Positions 23,414 through 32,914 are shown, counted from the first letter of the stretch. The stretch is 64,000 bases of DNA from Nocardioides sp. URHA0032 (GCF_000620645.1 NZ_JIAV01000019.1:124001-188000), one strand, 5' to 3'. Notes: generated by a model from the sequence alone, not told the origin. A program made the numbers and translations.

Positions 23414-26400
23414 TGGTCGGTCACCGACCCGGCGCTCTTGATCGGGCAGATCGGCACGAAGGTGCAGTCGCGGCAGTGCTGCCCGGCTACCGCCGGGAAC
23501 GACTCGGCGCGCAGCAGGCCCGCGGCGTGCCGGAGCCGCAGGCGCAGCGCGTCGCGCTCGGCACCGTCCTCGGGCTGCGCGGCCTGGGCCTGGACGACCG
23601 CGGTCTCGCCGCCGTCAATGAGGCCGAGCTGGACCAGCTCGGCGCCGCCGGCGCGGGCACCGGGCGCCTGCTCGGCGACGGCGCCGTGGTCGACGGCGTA
23701 CTGGTAGAGACCGAGCTGGACGTGGCTCTCGACGGCCTTGTTGCTCGGCTTGGAGCGTCCTGACTTGAGGTCGACCACCACGACGTGGCCGTCGGCGTCG
23801 AGCTCGAGGCGGTCGGCGTACCCGCTGATCGTGACGCGCTCACCGTCGTCGAGCGCGACGACCGTCGTGAACTTCGCCTCGGTGCCGATCAGCTCGCGCG
23901 GGTTGGCGAGGTGCCACTGCAGGAACCGGCCGACCGCCGCGCGCACCCGCTCGTGCTCGCGGAGCTTCGACCACGGGGTGCGGAAGTCGAGCCGGTCCCA
24001 GACCTCATCGACGTGCTCCATCAGGACGTCGACCGACGGCTCGAGCTCGCCGGTCGCGACCCGCTGGGCGAGCTCGTGGAGGATCTCGCCGAGGTTCGCG
24101 GACTGGTGGGCGCGGGCGATGCCACCCGCCTCGCGCTCGAGGAACCACTGCGTCGGGCAGAGGGCGACCGACTCGAGCAGCGTCGCCGAGACCGGCACCG
24201 GCTGGTCGGGGTCGCGGACCGGTTGCGCCGAGCGGGTGGCCGACCGGGTGCCCCACCAGGTCGACGGGTCGGCGATGCGGACCTCGGGCGCGAGCCGGGC
24301 CAGCCGGCGGGCCGCGGCGTCGCGGAGCGGCTCGGCGGTGGCGGGGTCGGCGAGGGTACGCCGGAGCTCCGCCACCAGCCCCGGCACCGACAGGGGCCGT
24401 GGCGGCCGCCCCACGACCCGCTCGACCTTGACGCCGAGCTCGTCGAGGAAGCGGGACGGCTGCTCGCCGTCGTCCTCGCCCGAGGCCACCGCGGTGACGA
24501 CCAGCCGCTGTCGCGCGCGCGTGCACGCGACGTAGAACAGTCGGCGCTCCTCCATCAGCAGCTCGCGCGACGACACCGGCGGCACCACGCCGTGCTCGCC
24601 GATCCGGTCGGCCTGCAGCAGCGTGGACCGGCGGCGGAGGTCGGGCCAGCCCTCCTGCTGGACGTGCGCGACCACGACCAGCCGCCACTCGAGGCCCTTC
24701 GCGCGGTGCGCGGTGAGCAGGCGGACGGCGGCGCCGCGCGCTCCGCGGTCGGCGAGCGTGTCGGCCGGGATCTGCTGCTGCACGAGGGTCGCCAGGAACG
24801 CGCGGACGCCGACGTGGTCGCGCTGCTCCTCGGACCGGGCCGCGACGTCGAACAGGGCACAGATGGAGTCGAGGTCGCGGTGCGCGCGGCGTGCGGCTCC
24901 CCCGCCGAGGTCGACGGAGCGGCGCAGCCGGGCCGGCCAGCTCGTGCGCGACCACAGCATCCACAGCAGCTCATCCGCGGAGGCTCCACCGCGCATCTCC
25001 TCGCGCGCGTCGAGCAGCAGCTGCGTGAGCGCCCGGGCCCGCACCACCTCCGGACCGTCCAACCCGTCGAGGAACCCCGGCTCGACGACGACCCGGCGCA
25101 CCAGGTCGCGGGACGTGCGCGGGGTGCGGCCCTCGTCCTTGCTCTGCTCCTTCTCGCGCGTCCGGAGGCGGCGGGCGAGGCGGCGTACGTCGCCCGCGTC
25201 GAGCCCGCCGAGCGGGCCGAGCAGCAGGGCCTCCGTCCGGGCCGGGTCCAAGAAGTCGAGGTGGTCGACGTCCTCGTTGTCGAGGTTGACGACGGCGCGC
25301 AGCGCCTCCAGCAGCGGGAGCACGGCGGGGTCACGCACCAGCGGGACCTCGTCGCTGGCCACCTCGACCGGCACACCGGCCGCGCCGAGCGCCCGGCGCA
25401 GCGGCGGGATCGAGGTGCGGCCGGAGCGGACCAGCACCGCCATCTCGTCCCAGGGGATGCCGTCCTCGAGGTGCGCGCGGCGCAACAGGTCCGCGAGGTG
25501 CTCGGCCTCGGCGCGCTCGGTGTCGAAGGTGCGCACCAGGACCCGGCCGTCGCCGTGGGGGTTCGGTGCGGCCTCGGGGGCGAGGAACGCGGTCCGCGCC
25601 TCCTCGGGGATGCTGCCGGCCAGCGCGAGCCGGCCGGCGACCCGCTGGGAGGCGACCAGCAGCCGGGGTCCGAACCGGCGGGTGGTCCGCAGCGCGACGA
25701 CGTCGGCGGGCGCGCCGTCGGCGCGCGGGAACGCGGCCGGGAAGTCGAGGATGCCGCGGACCTCCGCACCGCGGAACCCGTAGATCGACTGGTGCGGGTC
25801 GCCGACGACGACCAGGTCGCGGCCGTCGCCCGCGAGCGCGCGCAGCAGCGCGACCTGGCCGGGGTCGGTGTCCTGGTACTCGTCGACGAACACGGCGCCG
25901 ATCCGCGCCCGGAGCTCCTCGCGGTGTGCCTCCGCCTCGATCGTGGCGCGGCGGATCAGGTCGGCGTAGTCGGTCGCACCCTGGGAGTCGAGGTTGGTGA
26001 GGTACTGGTCGAGGAAGAGGCCGGCGGCCACGAGCTCCGGCAGCCGCTCGGCCTCGCCGAGCTCCCGGAGCGCGACTCCGTCAAGGCCCTTCTCGCGCGC
26101 GCGGGACAGGACGGCGTGCACCTCGCGCGCGAAGCCGCGGGTGCCGAGCGCCCGGGCCAGCGACTCCGGCCAGGTGACCGACTCGGGGTGGTCGGTGAGC
26201 AGCTCGCGCAGCACGACGTCCTGCTCGGGCGCGGACAGCAGCCGCAGCGGCGCCTCGTAGAGCTCGGCCGGCGAGTAGCGCCGGATCAGGGCGTAGGCGA
26301 ACGAGTGGAACGTCGAGCTCAGCGTGGTCGACATGGTCCGGCCGAGCCGCGCGGTGACCCGGTCGCGGAGCTGCTCGGCGGCCTTGCGGGAGAACGTCAG

Positions 26401-26613
26401 CGCGAGCACCTCGTCGGGCTTCGCACCGCGGTTGTCGATGCGGTCGACGATCGCCTCGACCAGCGTCGTCGTCTTGCCGGTGCCCGGGCCCGCCAGCACC
26501 AGCAGCGGCCCGCCGGGGTGGTCGACGACGCGCCGCTGGTGCTCGTCGAGCTCGGGGGTCGCGACGACGTGCTCGGGACGCACCAAGTGGTACGTCGTCG
26601 GGGTGGCCGTCAT
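23410..26613 (-). CDS. adnA: AdnA-type helicase-nuclease subunit with Fe-S nuclease
   Basis: A 1067-residue partner of AdnB. Walker A GPGTGKTT is near 45-52; motif II FVDEYQDTDPG and QSIYGFRGAE follow. The C-terminal nuclease carries ISGYADRLELDADG and VVDLKSGRS as catalytic motif, plus four cysteines (one in LCPTQW, then C-x2-C-x5-C in CRDCTFVPIC) that fit a 4Fe-4S cluster as in AddB/Cas4-type nucleases. Start set at MTATPTTYHLVRPE; an ATG 13 codons upstream is in frame. Divergent from the DJ-1 gene. Which subunit is called A or B follows the mycobacterial order. Confidence 0.9.
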   Translation of the reverse strand: MTATPTTYHLVRPEHVVATPELDEHQRRVVDHPGGPLLVLAGPGTGKTTTLVEAIVDRIDNRGAKPDEVLALTFSRKAAEQLRDRVTARLGRTMSTTLSSTFHSFAYALIRRYSPAELYEAPLRLLSAPEQDVVLRELLTDHPESVTWPESLARALGTRGFAREVHAVLSRAREKGLDGVALRELGEAERLPELVAAGLFLDQYLTNLDSQGATDYADLIRRATIEAEAHREELRARIGAVFVDEYQDTDPGQVALLRALAGDGRDLVVVGDPHQSIYGFRGAEVRGILDFPAAFPRADGAPADVVALRTTRRFGPRLLVASQRVAGRLALAGSIPEEARTAFLAPEAAPNPHGDGRVLVRTFDTERAEAEHLADLLRRAHLEDGIPWDEMAVLVRSGRTSIPPLRRALGAAGVPVEVASDEVPLVRDPAVLPLLEALRAVVNLDNEDVDHLDFLDPARTEALLLGPLGGLDAGDVRRLARRLRTREKEQSKDEGRTPRTSRDLVRRVVVEPGFLDGLDGPEVVRARALTQLLLDAREEMRGGASADELLWMLWSRTSWPARLRRSVDLGGGAARRAHRDLDSICALFDVAARSEEQRDHVGVRAFLATLVQQQIPADTLADRGARGAAVRLLTAHRAKGLEWRLVVVAHVQQEGWPDLRRRSTLLQADRIGEHGVVPPVSSRELLMEERRLFYVACTRARQRLVVTAVASGEDDGEQPSRFLDELGVKVERVVGRPPRPLSVPGLVAELRRTLADPATAEPLRDAAARRLARLAPEVRIADPSTWWGTRSATRSAQPVRDPDQPVPVSATLLESVALCPTQWFLEREAGGIARAHQSANLGEILHELAQRVATGELEPSVDVLMEHVDEVWDRLDFRTPWSKLREHERVRAAVGRFLQWHLANPRELIGTEAKFTTVVALDDGERVTISGYADRLELDADGHVVVVDLKSGRSKPSNKAVESHVQLGLYQYAVDHGAVAEQAPGARAGGAELVQLGLIDGGETAVVQAQAAQPEDGAERDALRLRLRHAAGLLRAESFPAVAGQHCRDCTFVPICPIKSAGSVTDQ

Positions 26614-26659
26614 GTGGCCATTCGACCACCTGGCGCCGACAAGGCTCGACAATGGGCCG

Positions 26660-27250
26660 GTGAGTCAGCGGACTGTGGCGATCCTCGCCTTCGACGACAT
26701 GGAGGTGCTCGACTTCGCCGGGCCCTACGAGGTGTTCAACGTGGCCGGCGAGCTCGGGGACGGCCATCCGTTCTCGGTGTTCTCCGTCGGCCTCACCGGC
26801 GCCCCGGCCGTCGGCCGAGGCGGGTTCACCGTGCAGCCGACGTACTCCCTCGACGACGCCCCGCCGCCGGACCTGCTGGTGATCCCCGGCGGCGCCGGCA
26901 CCCGGCCGCTGACCAAGGACGACCGGCTGCTCGACTGGGTCCGGGAGCGCGCCGCCGAGGTCGAGCTGCTGATGTCGGTCTGCACCGGTGCGCTGGTGCT
27001 CGGCGCAGCCGGGCTGCTCGAGCGGAAGCCGGCCACCACCCACCACGACGCGTACGACGAGCTCGAGGCCATCTCGCCGACGACCAAGGTCGTGCGCGGG
27101 CAGCGCTTCGTCCGCAGCAGCGAGACGACCCTGACCTCCGCCGGGGTGTCGGCCGGCGTCGACCTCGCACTGCACGTCGTGCAGCTGCTCGCCGGACAGC
27201 AGACGAGGGAGCGCGCGGTCACCGAGATGGAGTGGATGTGGCAGTCGTGA
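26660..27250 (+). CDS. DJ-1/PfpI family protein
   Basis: A 196-residue class-I glutamine amidotransferase-like protein of the DJ-1/PfpI group. The nucleophile elbow is visible as MSVCTGALVLG near residues 112-122 with Cys in the canonical place, and LLVIPGGAGTRPL precedes it. Members include isonitrile hydratases and regulators without a DNA-binding domain; the exact activity is open. Start at a GTG 46 bp from the divergent adnA start. Confidence 0.85.
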   Translation: MSQRTVAILAFDDMEVLDFAGPYEVFNVAGELGDGHPFSVFSVGLTGAPAVGRGGFTVQPTYSLDDAPPPDLLVIPGGAGTRPLTKDDRLLDWVRERAAEVELLMSVCTGALVLGAAGLLERKPATTHHDAYDELEAISPTTKVVRGQRFVRSSETTLTSAGVSAGVDLALHVVQLLAGQQTRERAVTEMEWMWQS

Positions 27251-27446
27251 GGTCTCGATACGCTCGCTGACGCTCGCTACTCGACCAACGACAGGCCGCC
27301 CTCGCTGACGCTCGCTACTCGACCAACGACAGGCCGCCCTCGCCGACGCTCGCTACTCGACCAACGACAGGCCGCCCTCGCGGACCCAACATACGATCGT
27401 TGGTCGAGTAGCCGTCGCGAGGGACGAGCGACGGCGTATCGAGACC
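27251..27446. repeat. Composite intergenic repeat (3 x 38 bp within inverted ends)
   Basis: Three direct 38-bp units (27263-27300, 27301-27338, 27339-27376; the third differs at one base) contain CGCTCGCTACTCGACCAACG. The block is flanked by GGTCTCGATACG (27251-27262) and its complement CGTATCGAGACC (27435-27446). TACTCGACCAACGA (27278) also has an inverted copy at 27397-27410. This GGTCTCGATACGCTCG...CTCGACCA pattern is a common actinobacterial intergenic repeat. The rest of the gap to 27514 holds the CoA-transferase promoter region; nothing more is seen. Confidence 0.85.
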
Positions 27447-27514
27447 ATCAGCAGACCGACGTGTTGGCACCTCTCGCCGTAGGACGCCCCGACGCGCCTC
27501 AGTAGCGTGCCCCC

Positions 27515-28672
27515 ATGACTGAAGGACCGCTCTCCGACCTGCTCGTCCTGGACCTGACCCGGGCGCTCGCCGGACCGCACGCCGCGATGATGCTCGGCGA
27601 CATGGGGGCGCGGGTCATCAAGGTCGAGCCGCCGACCGGCGACGACACCCGCTCCTGGGGGCCGCCGTTCATCGGCGAGGAGGACGAGCGCCAGTCGACG
27701 TACTTCCTCTCGGCCAACCGCAACAAGGAGTCGCTCGTCCTCGATCTCAAGGACGAGGCCGACAAGGAGGTGCTCGCCAGGCTCGTCGCGCGCGCCGACG
27801 TGCTGATGGAGAACTACCGGGTCGGCGTCCTCGACCGGCTCGGCTTCCCCGTCTCCCGGCTGCACGAGCTCAACCCGGGGCTCATCGTCTTGTCGATCAC
27901 CGGCTTCGGACACGACGGACCGGAGGCGAAGCGAGCGGGCTACGACCAGATCGCCCAGGGCGAGGGCGGGCTGATGTCGATCACCGGCACCCAGCAGCCG
28001 ACCAAGGTGGGCGTCCCGATCGCCGACCTGATCGCGGGGATGAACGGCGCCTTCGGCGTGCTCGCCGCCCTCCACGAGCGCGAACGCACCGGCCGCGGCC
28101 GCGTCGTACGTACGTCGCTGCTCGCCGGGATGATCGGCGTGCACGCGTTCCAGGGCACCCGATGGACCGTCGCCGGCGAGGTCCCGGGCCTCGCGGGCGA
28201 CCACCACCCGTCGATCGCGCCGTACGGCATGTTCGCGACGAGCACGGCGCCGGTGCAGATCGCCTGCGGATCCGAGAACCTCTGGCGCGCGCTGTGCGGC
28301 GCCTTCGGGTGGGACCCCGCCGAGCCGGACTTCGCGACCAACCCGCTGCGCGTGGCGAACCGCGACCGGCTGGTCGAGCGGATCGAGGCGCTGTTCGCCG
28401 ACCGGCCCGCCGAGCACTGGCTCGCGCTGCTCGCGGAGGCGGGCGTGCCGTCCGGCAAGGTGCGGTCGATGGACGACGTCTACACCTGGGAGCAGACGCT
28501 CTCGCAGGGCCTCCTGCTCTCGGTCGAGCACGCGACCCAGGGCACCTTGAACCTGCCCGGCTCACCCGTGCGCTTCGACGACCAGCCGTTCTCCGGCGGG
28601 CGGTCGGAGCACCAGGCGCCCCCGACGCTGGGCCAGCACGACGAGTCGATCCGGGAGTGGCTCGATTCCTAG
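27515..28672 (+). CDS. CaiB/BaiF family CoA-transferase
   Basis: A 385-residue class III CoA-transferase moving CoA between carboxylic acids. Family features: LVLDLTRALAGPHAAMMLGDMGARVIKVEPP at the start, with the catalytic-position Asp expected in the ADVLMENYRVGVLDRLG region and the LSITGFGHDGP block. The acyl substrate cannot be inferred. Faces a convergent aldehyde dehydrogenase gene 13 nt away; no partner gene beside it. Confidence 0.92.
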   Translation: MTEGPLSDLLVLDLTRALAGPHAAMMLGDMGARVIKVEPPTGDDTRSWGPPFIGEEDERQSTYFLSANRNKESLVLDLKDEADKEVLARLVARADVLMENYRVGVLDRLGFPVSRLHELNPGLIVLSITGFGHDGPEAKRAGYDQIAQGEGGLMSITGTQQPTKVGVPIADLIAGMNGAFGVLAALHERERTGRGRVVRTSLLAGMIGVHAFQGTRWTVAGEVPGLAGDHHPSIAPYGMFATSTAPVQIACGSENLWRALCGAFGWDPAEPDFATNPLRVANRDRLVERIEALFADRPAEHWLALLAEAGVPSGKVRSMDDVYTWEQTLSQGLLLSVEHATQGTLNLPGSPVRFDDQPFSGGRSEHQAPPTLGQHDESIREWLDS

Positions 28673-28685
28673 GCTGTAGCGGGAC

Positions 28686-30143
28686 CTAGAAGGGGTACGG
28701 CGCCACGTCGGGCCGCATCGTCAACCACTGGATCTCGGTGAAGGACTCGAGGTTCGCCTGCGCGCCACCGATCCGGGAGCCGTTGCCGGAGGACTTGAAG
28801 CCGCCGAACGGCGCCTGCGCCTCGTCGGACACGGTCTGCTCGTTGATGTGCACCTTGCCGGAGGTGACGCGGTCCGCGAGCCGCATGGCCTCGCCGACGT
28901 CGCCGAGGATGCCGACCGAGAGCGCGTAGTCCGTGCCGTCCACGAGCTCGACGGCCTCGTCCAGGGTCGAGAAGCTCACGACCGGCGCGACTGGGCCGAA
29001 GATCTCCTCGGTCCAGGCCGGGTTGTCGAGCGCCACGTCGGCCAGCACGGTGGGCTGGTAGAACGGCCCGTCGTTGGTGCCGCCGGCGAGCAGCCGGGCG
29101 CCGTGCTGGACGGCGTCCTGCACGATCGAGTCGACGCGCTTGAGCTGCTTCTCGTCGATCATCGGGCCGAGCGCGACCGTGCCGGACTTCGGATCGCCCA
29201 CCGGCAGGTGCTGGGCCTTCTCGGCCAGCGCGGCGACGTACTCCTCGTAGAGCGACTCGTGCACGATGTGGCGGCCCGCGGTCATGCAGATCTGGCCCTG
29301 GTGCAGGAACGCGCCGAACGCGCCGGCGCTGGCGGCCTTCGCGACGTCGGTGCCGGGCAGGACCACGAGGGCGTTGTTGCCCCCGAGCTCGAGGTGGGCG
29401 CGCTTGAGCAGCCCGGACGCGCTCTCGCCGACCTTTCGGCCCGCGGCGGTCGAGCCGGTGAACGCGATGACGCCGACCTGGGGCGCCTCGACGACCGCGG
29501 CGCCGATCTCTCCGTCACCGGGGAGCAGCGCGAGCAGCCCGTCGGGCAGTCCGGCCTCCTGGAAGACCCGGACCACGACGACGCCGCCGCAGACCGCCGT
29601 GCGCGGGTCGGGCTTGAGCAGGACGGCGTTGCCGAGCGCGAGGGCCGGGGCGACCGCGCGGACGCTGAGGATGAGCGGGAAGTTGAACGGCGCGATCACG
29701 CTCACGACACCGACCGGCCGCCGGCGCGCGAACGACCAGCGGTCGTCGTTCGTCGCGAGGACGTCGCCGGCCGGGTGGGTCGGGAGCCCCGCCGCCTCGA
29801 AGCACTCGCTCGCGGCGACGTGGGTCTCGAGACCCGCCTTCGGCGGGATGCCGCCGGACTCGCGGACGATCCAGTCCTGGATCTCCTCGGCGTGCTGCTC
29901 GAAGAGGTCCCCGGCCCTGCGCAGCACCGCCGCGCGCTCCTCGGGCCTGCGCGCCGCCCACTCCTTCTGGGCGTCCGCCGCGCGGCTGGCCGCCCGGCGT
30001 ACGTCCTCGACGCTCGCCACGCCGTAGCTCCCGAGGGTCTCGCCGGTCGCCGGCTCGATGCTGGCGGCGGTCCCCCCGCCGCCGTCGGTCCACCCGTCGA
30101 TGAAGAGCTTGCCGGTCCAGGTCTGCGGGTCGAGGAGCGTCAT
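28686..30143 (-). CDS. Aldehyde dehydrogenase (benzaldehyde dehydrogenase-like)
   Basis: A 485-residue NAD(P)-dependent aldehyde dehydrogenase. The general base E252 (LELGGNN) and nucleophile C286 (HQGQICMTAGR) are in place, as is the cofactor-site GSTAAGRKVG. The GQICMTAGR context and IAPFNFPLILS are typical of the aromatic aldehyde (XylC/benzaldehyde) branch; substrate remains an inference. Isolated on its strand. Confidence 0.92.
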   Translation of the reverse strand: MTLLDPQTWTGKLFIDGWTDGGGGTAASIEPATGETLGSYGVASVEDVRRAASRAADAQKEWAARRPEERAAVLRRAGDLFEQHAEEIQDWIVRESGGIPPKAGLETHVAASECFEAAGLPTHPAGDVLATNDDRWSFARRRPVGVVSVIAPFNFPLILSVRAVAPALALGNAVLLKPDPRTAVCGGVVVVRVFQEAGLPDGLLALLPGDGEIGAAVVEAPQVGVIAFTGSTAAGRKVGESASGLLKRAHLELGGNNALVVLPGTDVAKAASAGAFGAFLHQGQICMTAGRHIVHESLYEEYVAALAEKAQHLPVGDPKSGTVALGPMIDEKQLKRVDSIVQDAVQHGARLLAGGTNDGPFYQPTVLADVALDNPAWTEEIFGPVAPVVSFSTLDEAVELVDGTDYALSVGILGDVGEAMRLADRVTSGKVHINEQTVSDEAQAPFGGFKSSGNGSRIGGAQANLESFTEIQWLTMRPDVAPYPF

Positions 30144-30201
30144 CCTCCGAGTGTGACCCGCGGTCGGCGGCTCCGGAAGCGGGCGTTCTGCTCAGCGGAA
30201 C

Positions 30202-30492
30202 TCAGTCGCGGTTGGCGAGGTCGAGCAGCACGTCGGCGTGGCAGGGCAGCTCCGGCCGGCACCAGCAGGCGAGGTCCTTGCCGGCCAGTGCCCGGCGTAC
30301 GTCGTCGGCGGTGTAGGGCAGTGCGCCCCCGAGCAGGTCTCGGCGGAACGCCTCGACCGACGCGCGGTGCGCCTCGACGGTGTGCTCTCCGATCGGGTGC
30401 GGGTTGCCCCAGCAGGTCGGGCGCGCCACGACGACGGCGTGCTCGGGCTTGCGCCAGCCCGCCGTCCGCCTCAGCTGGATGCGCTGCGGCAC
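30202..30492 (-). CDS. DUF4326 domain protein
   Basis: A 96-residue protein of the DUF4326 family: RRTAGWRKPEHAVVVARPT, WGNPHPIG, then a central helical part and LACWCRPELPCHADVLL, in which the CWC...CH cluster is characteristic. Function unknown. Start is the GTG preceded by GAGGAAGG; the frame remains open upstream through a repeat, which is rejected as coding. Confidence 0.85.
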   Translation of the reverse strand: MPQRIQLRRTAGWRKPEHAVVVARPTCWGNPHPIGEHTVEAHRASVEAFRRDLLGGALPYTADDVRRALAGKDLACWCRPELPCHADVLLDLANRD

Positions 30493-30540
30493 TGCTGCCT
30501 TCCTCTCCCCCGGAACTTCCCGGGCACTGCTGTCGCTTCC

Positions 30541-30594
30541 CGGGCATTGCAACGCCCGCCAAGTGCCGGGATCCCCGGTGAGCCGGGGATCCCG
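30541..30594 (-). repeat. 54-bp palindromic repeat, family A copy 2
   Basis: Read on the minus strand this copy matches 6883-6936: the 28-nt palindrome (arms CGGGATCCCCGG, loop CTCA) is identical and the tail matches at 20 of 26 bases. It begins 8 nt after the stop of the ring-opening amidohydrolase gene and could serve as its terminator. The next 20 nt toward DUF4326 repeat CTTCCCGGGCA once more. Confidence 0.85.
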
Positions 30595-30601
30595 CCCCCG
30601 C

Positions 30602-31696
30602 TCAGCCGAGGTCGACGATCGCGGCGACCGGGCCGCCGCCGTCCGGGCCCTGGTGGGCGGCGGAGACGGAGACGAAGACCGCGGGGTCGCCGGTGACCGC
30701 CGCCGTGACACCGCCGACGCAGGCCTTGATCTGGCGGTGCCAGTGCACGTCGGAGTCGTCGAGCATCGCGTTGCGCCGGCCGCGGACCTCGCCGTCCTGC
30801 GACGCCTCGCACTTGAGGAACACGTTGACCAGCCGGCCGTCGAGGTCGGAGGTGCGCGGCCGCTCGGGCAGGTCGAGCCCGGCGGAGCGGATCGCCTCCC
30901 AGATGCCGTCCTGGTCGAGGGCGTCCTCCATCACGGAGTGCCCGATGCGGTACCGGCCGCCCACACCGGTCGCGTTGCCGACCACGACGACCTGGGCCTG
31001 GTCGAGCTCGACGCCGGAGGAGCAGGACGCGACCGAGGAGTACAGGGACCGGTCGTGCATGACGTCCGCGTCGGTCGGCATCTCGATCTCGCCCAGCGCG
31101 ACCGCGATGCCGAGCGCCGTACAGCCGTTGGAGAGGTCCATCGACTCGTGGGTGTGCTCGGTCCACACCGTCTTGCCGCGCGACTTGGCGTCGCGGATGG
31201 TGTGGATGGTCAGCAGCGGCGTCTTGGTCTGGACGTAGTGCACGTCGGCCGGGTCGGTGATGCCGGCCCGCTCCATCGCGACCTTCACGGCGTCCGCGAC
31301 CTTGGTGATCATCGGCGTGCGCCCGATGTCCTCGGGCAGCAGCTGCTCGCTCATCGCGAACCCGACGGTCAGCCGCGGGTCCTCGGTCGGCTCGGCGTCG
31401 GTGGTGGCGAAGATCGTGGCGTGCGGGCTGATCACGCCGTCCGTGCCGCCCGACCAGACGATCGGGACCTGCCTGACCTGGTCCGCGGGGGCGCCCTTGG
31501 CGACCAGGACCTCACGGAACGCCCGGTCGGCGATGATCCGCGTGTAGTCGTTCACGCCGCCGTTGCCCTCGGTCTTGCCGATGATCGCGATCACCCGGCC
31601 GGCCTCCATGACCCCGTCGTCGATGAGCTTCGCGAGCTCGCTGGCGTCGGCGACCGAGTGGATCGGGACCTTGCGTACTTCGATGGCGCTGGGCAT
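30602..31696 (-). CDS. Ring-opening amidohydrolase (barbiturase/cyanuric acid hydrolase family)
   Basis: A 364-residue member of the AtzD/TrzD/barbiturase family, which opens cyanuric acid or barbituric acid rings. Three repeats each give one catalytic Lys: K41 ([13 protein letters not shown]), K158 (YVQTKTPLL) and K295 (FLKCEAS), with partner serines around 82-90, 226 and 345, as in AtzD. The family splits between cyanurate and barbiturate, and sequence alone here cannot decide; the pyrimidine-oriented gene content favours barbiturase. AGGAGAAGG precedes the ATG. It follows the carbamate kinase gene by 20 nt in one operon. Confidence 0.88.
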   Translation of the reverse strand: MPSAIEVRKVPIHSVADASELAKLIDDGVMEAGRVIAIIGKTEGNGGVNDYTRIIADRAFREVLVAKGAPADQVRQVPIVWSGGTDGVISPHATIFATTDAEPTEDPRLTVGFAMSEQLLPEDIGRTPMITKVADAVKVAMERAGITDPADVHYVQTKTPLLTIHTIRDAKSRGKTVWTEHTHESMDLSNGCTALGIAVALGEIEMPTDADVMHDRSLYSSVASCSSGVELDQAQVVVVGNATGVGGRYRIGHSVMEDALDQDGIWEAIRSAGLDLPERPRTSDLDGRLVNVFLKCEASQDGEVRGRRNAMLDDSDVHWHRQIKACVGGVTAAVTGDPAVFVSVSAAHQGPDGGGPVAAIVDLG

Positions 31697-31716
31697 GGGG
31701 TTCCTTCTCCTGGGGG

Positions 31717-32652
31717 TCAGTTCGGTACGACGACCGTGCCGGCGTCGCCCGTGATGGCTGAGGTGATGTGGTCGAGGTCGGTGATCACGGCCCGCACGCC
31801 GCCCTGCTCGACGAACCGGCACGCGGCGTCGACCTTGGGGCCCATCGAGCCGCTGGCGAAGTGGCCCGCCGCGGCGTACTCCCGCATCTGCGCGAGCGTG
31901 ACCGTGCCGAGTGCCTCCGCGTCCGGCGTACCGAAGCGGAGGACGGCGTTCGGGACGTCGGTGCCGATCACGAGCACGTCGGCGTCGACGGTCCGGCCGA
32001 GCAGTGCCGCGCCGAGGTCCTTGTCGATGACCGCCTCGACCCCGCGCAGCGAGCCGTCGGGGTCCCGGACCGTGGGGATGCCGCCGCCGCCGTTCGCGAC
32101 GACGACGAAGCCCGCGTCGACCAGCGCCCGGACGGCCGGCGCGTCCAGGATCTCGAGCGGCGCGGGCGAGGCGACGACGCGCCGCCAGCCCTTCTCACCG
32201 CGGTCCTCCCAGGTCTCGCCGTGCTCGACCAGCAGCGCCGCCTCGGCAGCCGGCAGGAACCGGCCGATCGGCTTGGTCGGGTGCGTGAACCCGGAGTCGT
32301 CCGCGTCCACGAGAGTGCGGGTCACGAGAGCGGCGGCCCGCCGGTCGACGCCGCGGTCGGCCATCGCCCCCTCGAGCGCGTTCATGAGCACGAAGCCGAG
32401 CGTCGCCTGGGTCTGCGCGCCGCACCAGTCCAGCGGGACCGGGGGGACGACCGCCGCGGCCAGCTCGTTCTTGACCAGGAGGTTGCCGACCTGGGGGCCG
32501 TTGCCGTGGGTGATCACCACCTCGACGTCCCGGCGCAGCAGGTCGGCGACCGCGGCCATCGCGACCTGCGCGGCGGCGATCTGGTCCTCCGGACGGGCCC
32601 GGCCGTCGGCGTTCGTCATGGCGTTGCCACCGAGCGCGAGCAGGACCCTCAT
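31717..32652 (-). CDS. arcC: Carbamate kinase
   Basis: A 311-residue amino-acid-kinase-fold enzyme: carbamoyl phosphate + ADP gives carbamate + ATP. Signatures: LLALGGNAM at the start, [40 protein letters not shown] and [13 protein letters not shown]. Coupling to a ring-opening amidohydrolase, rather than to the arc genes 5 kb away, suggests it draws carbamoyl phosphate from ureido-compound breakdown. Both a palindrome and twin operator-like sites lie upstream. Confidence 0.95.
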   Translation of the reverse strand: MRVLLALGGNAMTNADGRARPEDQIAAAQVAMAAVADLLRRDVEVVITHGNGPQVGNLLVKNELAAAVVPPVPLDWCGAQTQATLGFVLMNALEGAMADRGVDRRAAALVTRTLVDADDSGFTHPTKPIGRFLPAAEAALLVEHGETWEDRGEKGWRRVVASPAPLEILDAPAVRALVDAGFVVVANGGGGIPTVRDPDGSLRGVEAVIDKDLGAALLGRTVDADVLVIGTDVPNAVLRFGTPDAEALGTVTLAQMREYAAAGHFASGSMGPKVDAACRFVEQGGVRAVITDLDHITSAITGDAGTVVVPN

Positions 32653-32717
32653 GCGACGAACCTAGTGACCGCGTGGGCGCCGGGCACCGTCGCCGCTCCA
32701 CGAGTCCGAAGCGGTTT

Positions 32718-32738
32718 CGCTGGCAACTGTTGCCAGCG
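32718..32738. promoter_or_regulatory. Operator-like palindrome upstream of carbamate kinase
   Basis: CGCTGGCAA-CTG-TTGCCAGCG, a perfect 9-3-9 inverted repeat 66 nt upstream of the carbamate kinase start on its promoter side. The size suits a dimeric repressor. No regulator gene adjoins. Confidence 0.45.
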
Positions 32739-32853
32739 CTGGCGGGGTGGGGCCGGTGGGGGTCGCGCCGTCACCGTCGGAGGAGTCGACGGGCCGGAGC
32801 CCGACAACTGTCCACGGGGCGACGCGGCGGGCCCGGTGTCCGTCCCCAGCCCC

Positions 32854-32914
32854 GCGGTTGGTGACCAAACCGCAGCATTTCCGGCGCCGGACGTGCGGTT
32901 GGTGACCAATCCGC
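32854..32914. promoter_or_regulatory. Twin operator-like sites
   Basis: Two nearly identical 20-mers (32854-32873 and 32895-32914), each GCGGTTGGTGACCAA followed by A or T and CCGC, have the palindromic core TTGGT-G-ACCAA. Starts are 41 bp apart, about four helical turns. They lie in the 289-bp gap upstream of the carbamate kinase/amidohydrolase operon. They could also be part of a repeat. Confidence 0.45.

Noticed and set aside
23785..27270. Very long open frame on the plus strand opposite adnA
   Set aside because: It is antisense to a well-conserved helicase gene and its translation is low-complexity R/G/A/V-rich, an effect of high GC. The similar long antisense frames at 2786-4876, 14643-17243 and 19331-21631 were rejected likewise.
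27263..27376. CRISPR array
   Set aside because: The three 38-bp units are contiguous without variable spacers and no cas genes are present.
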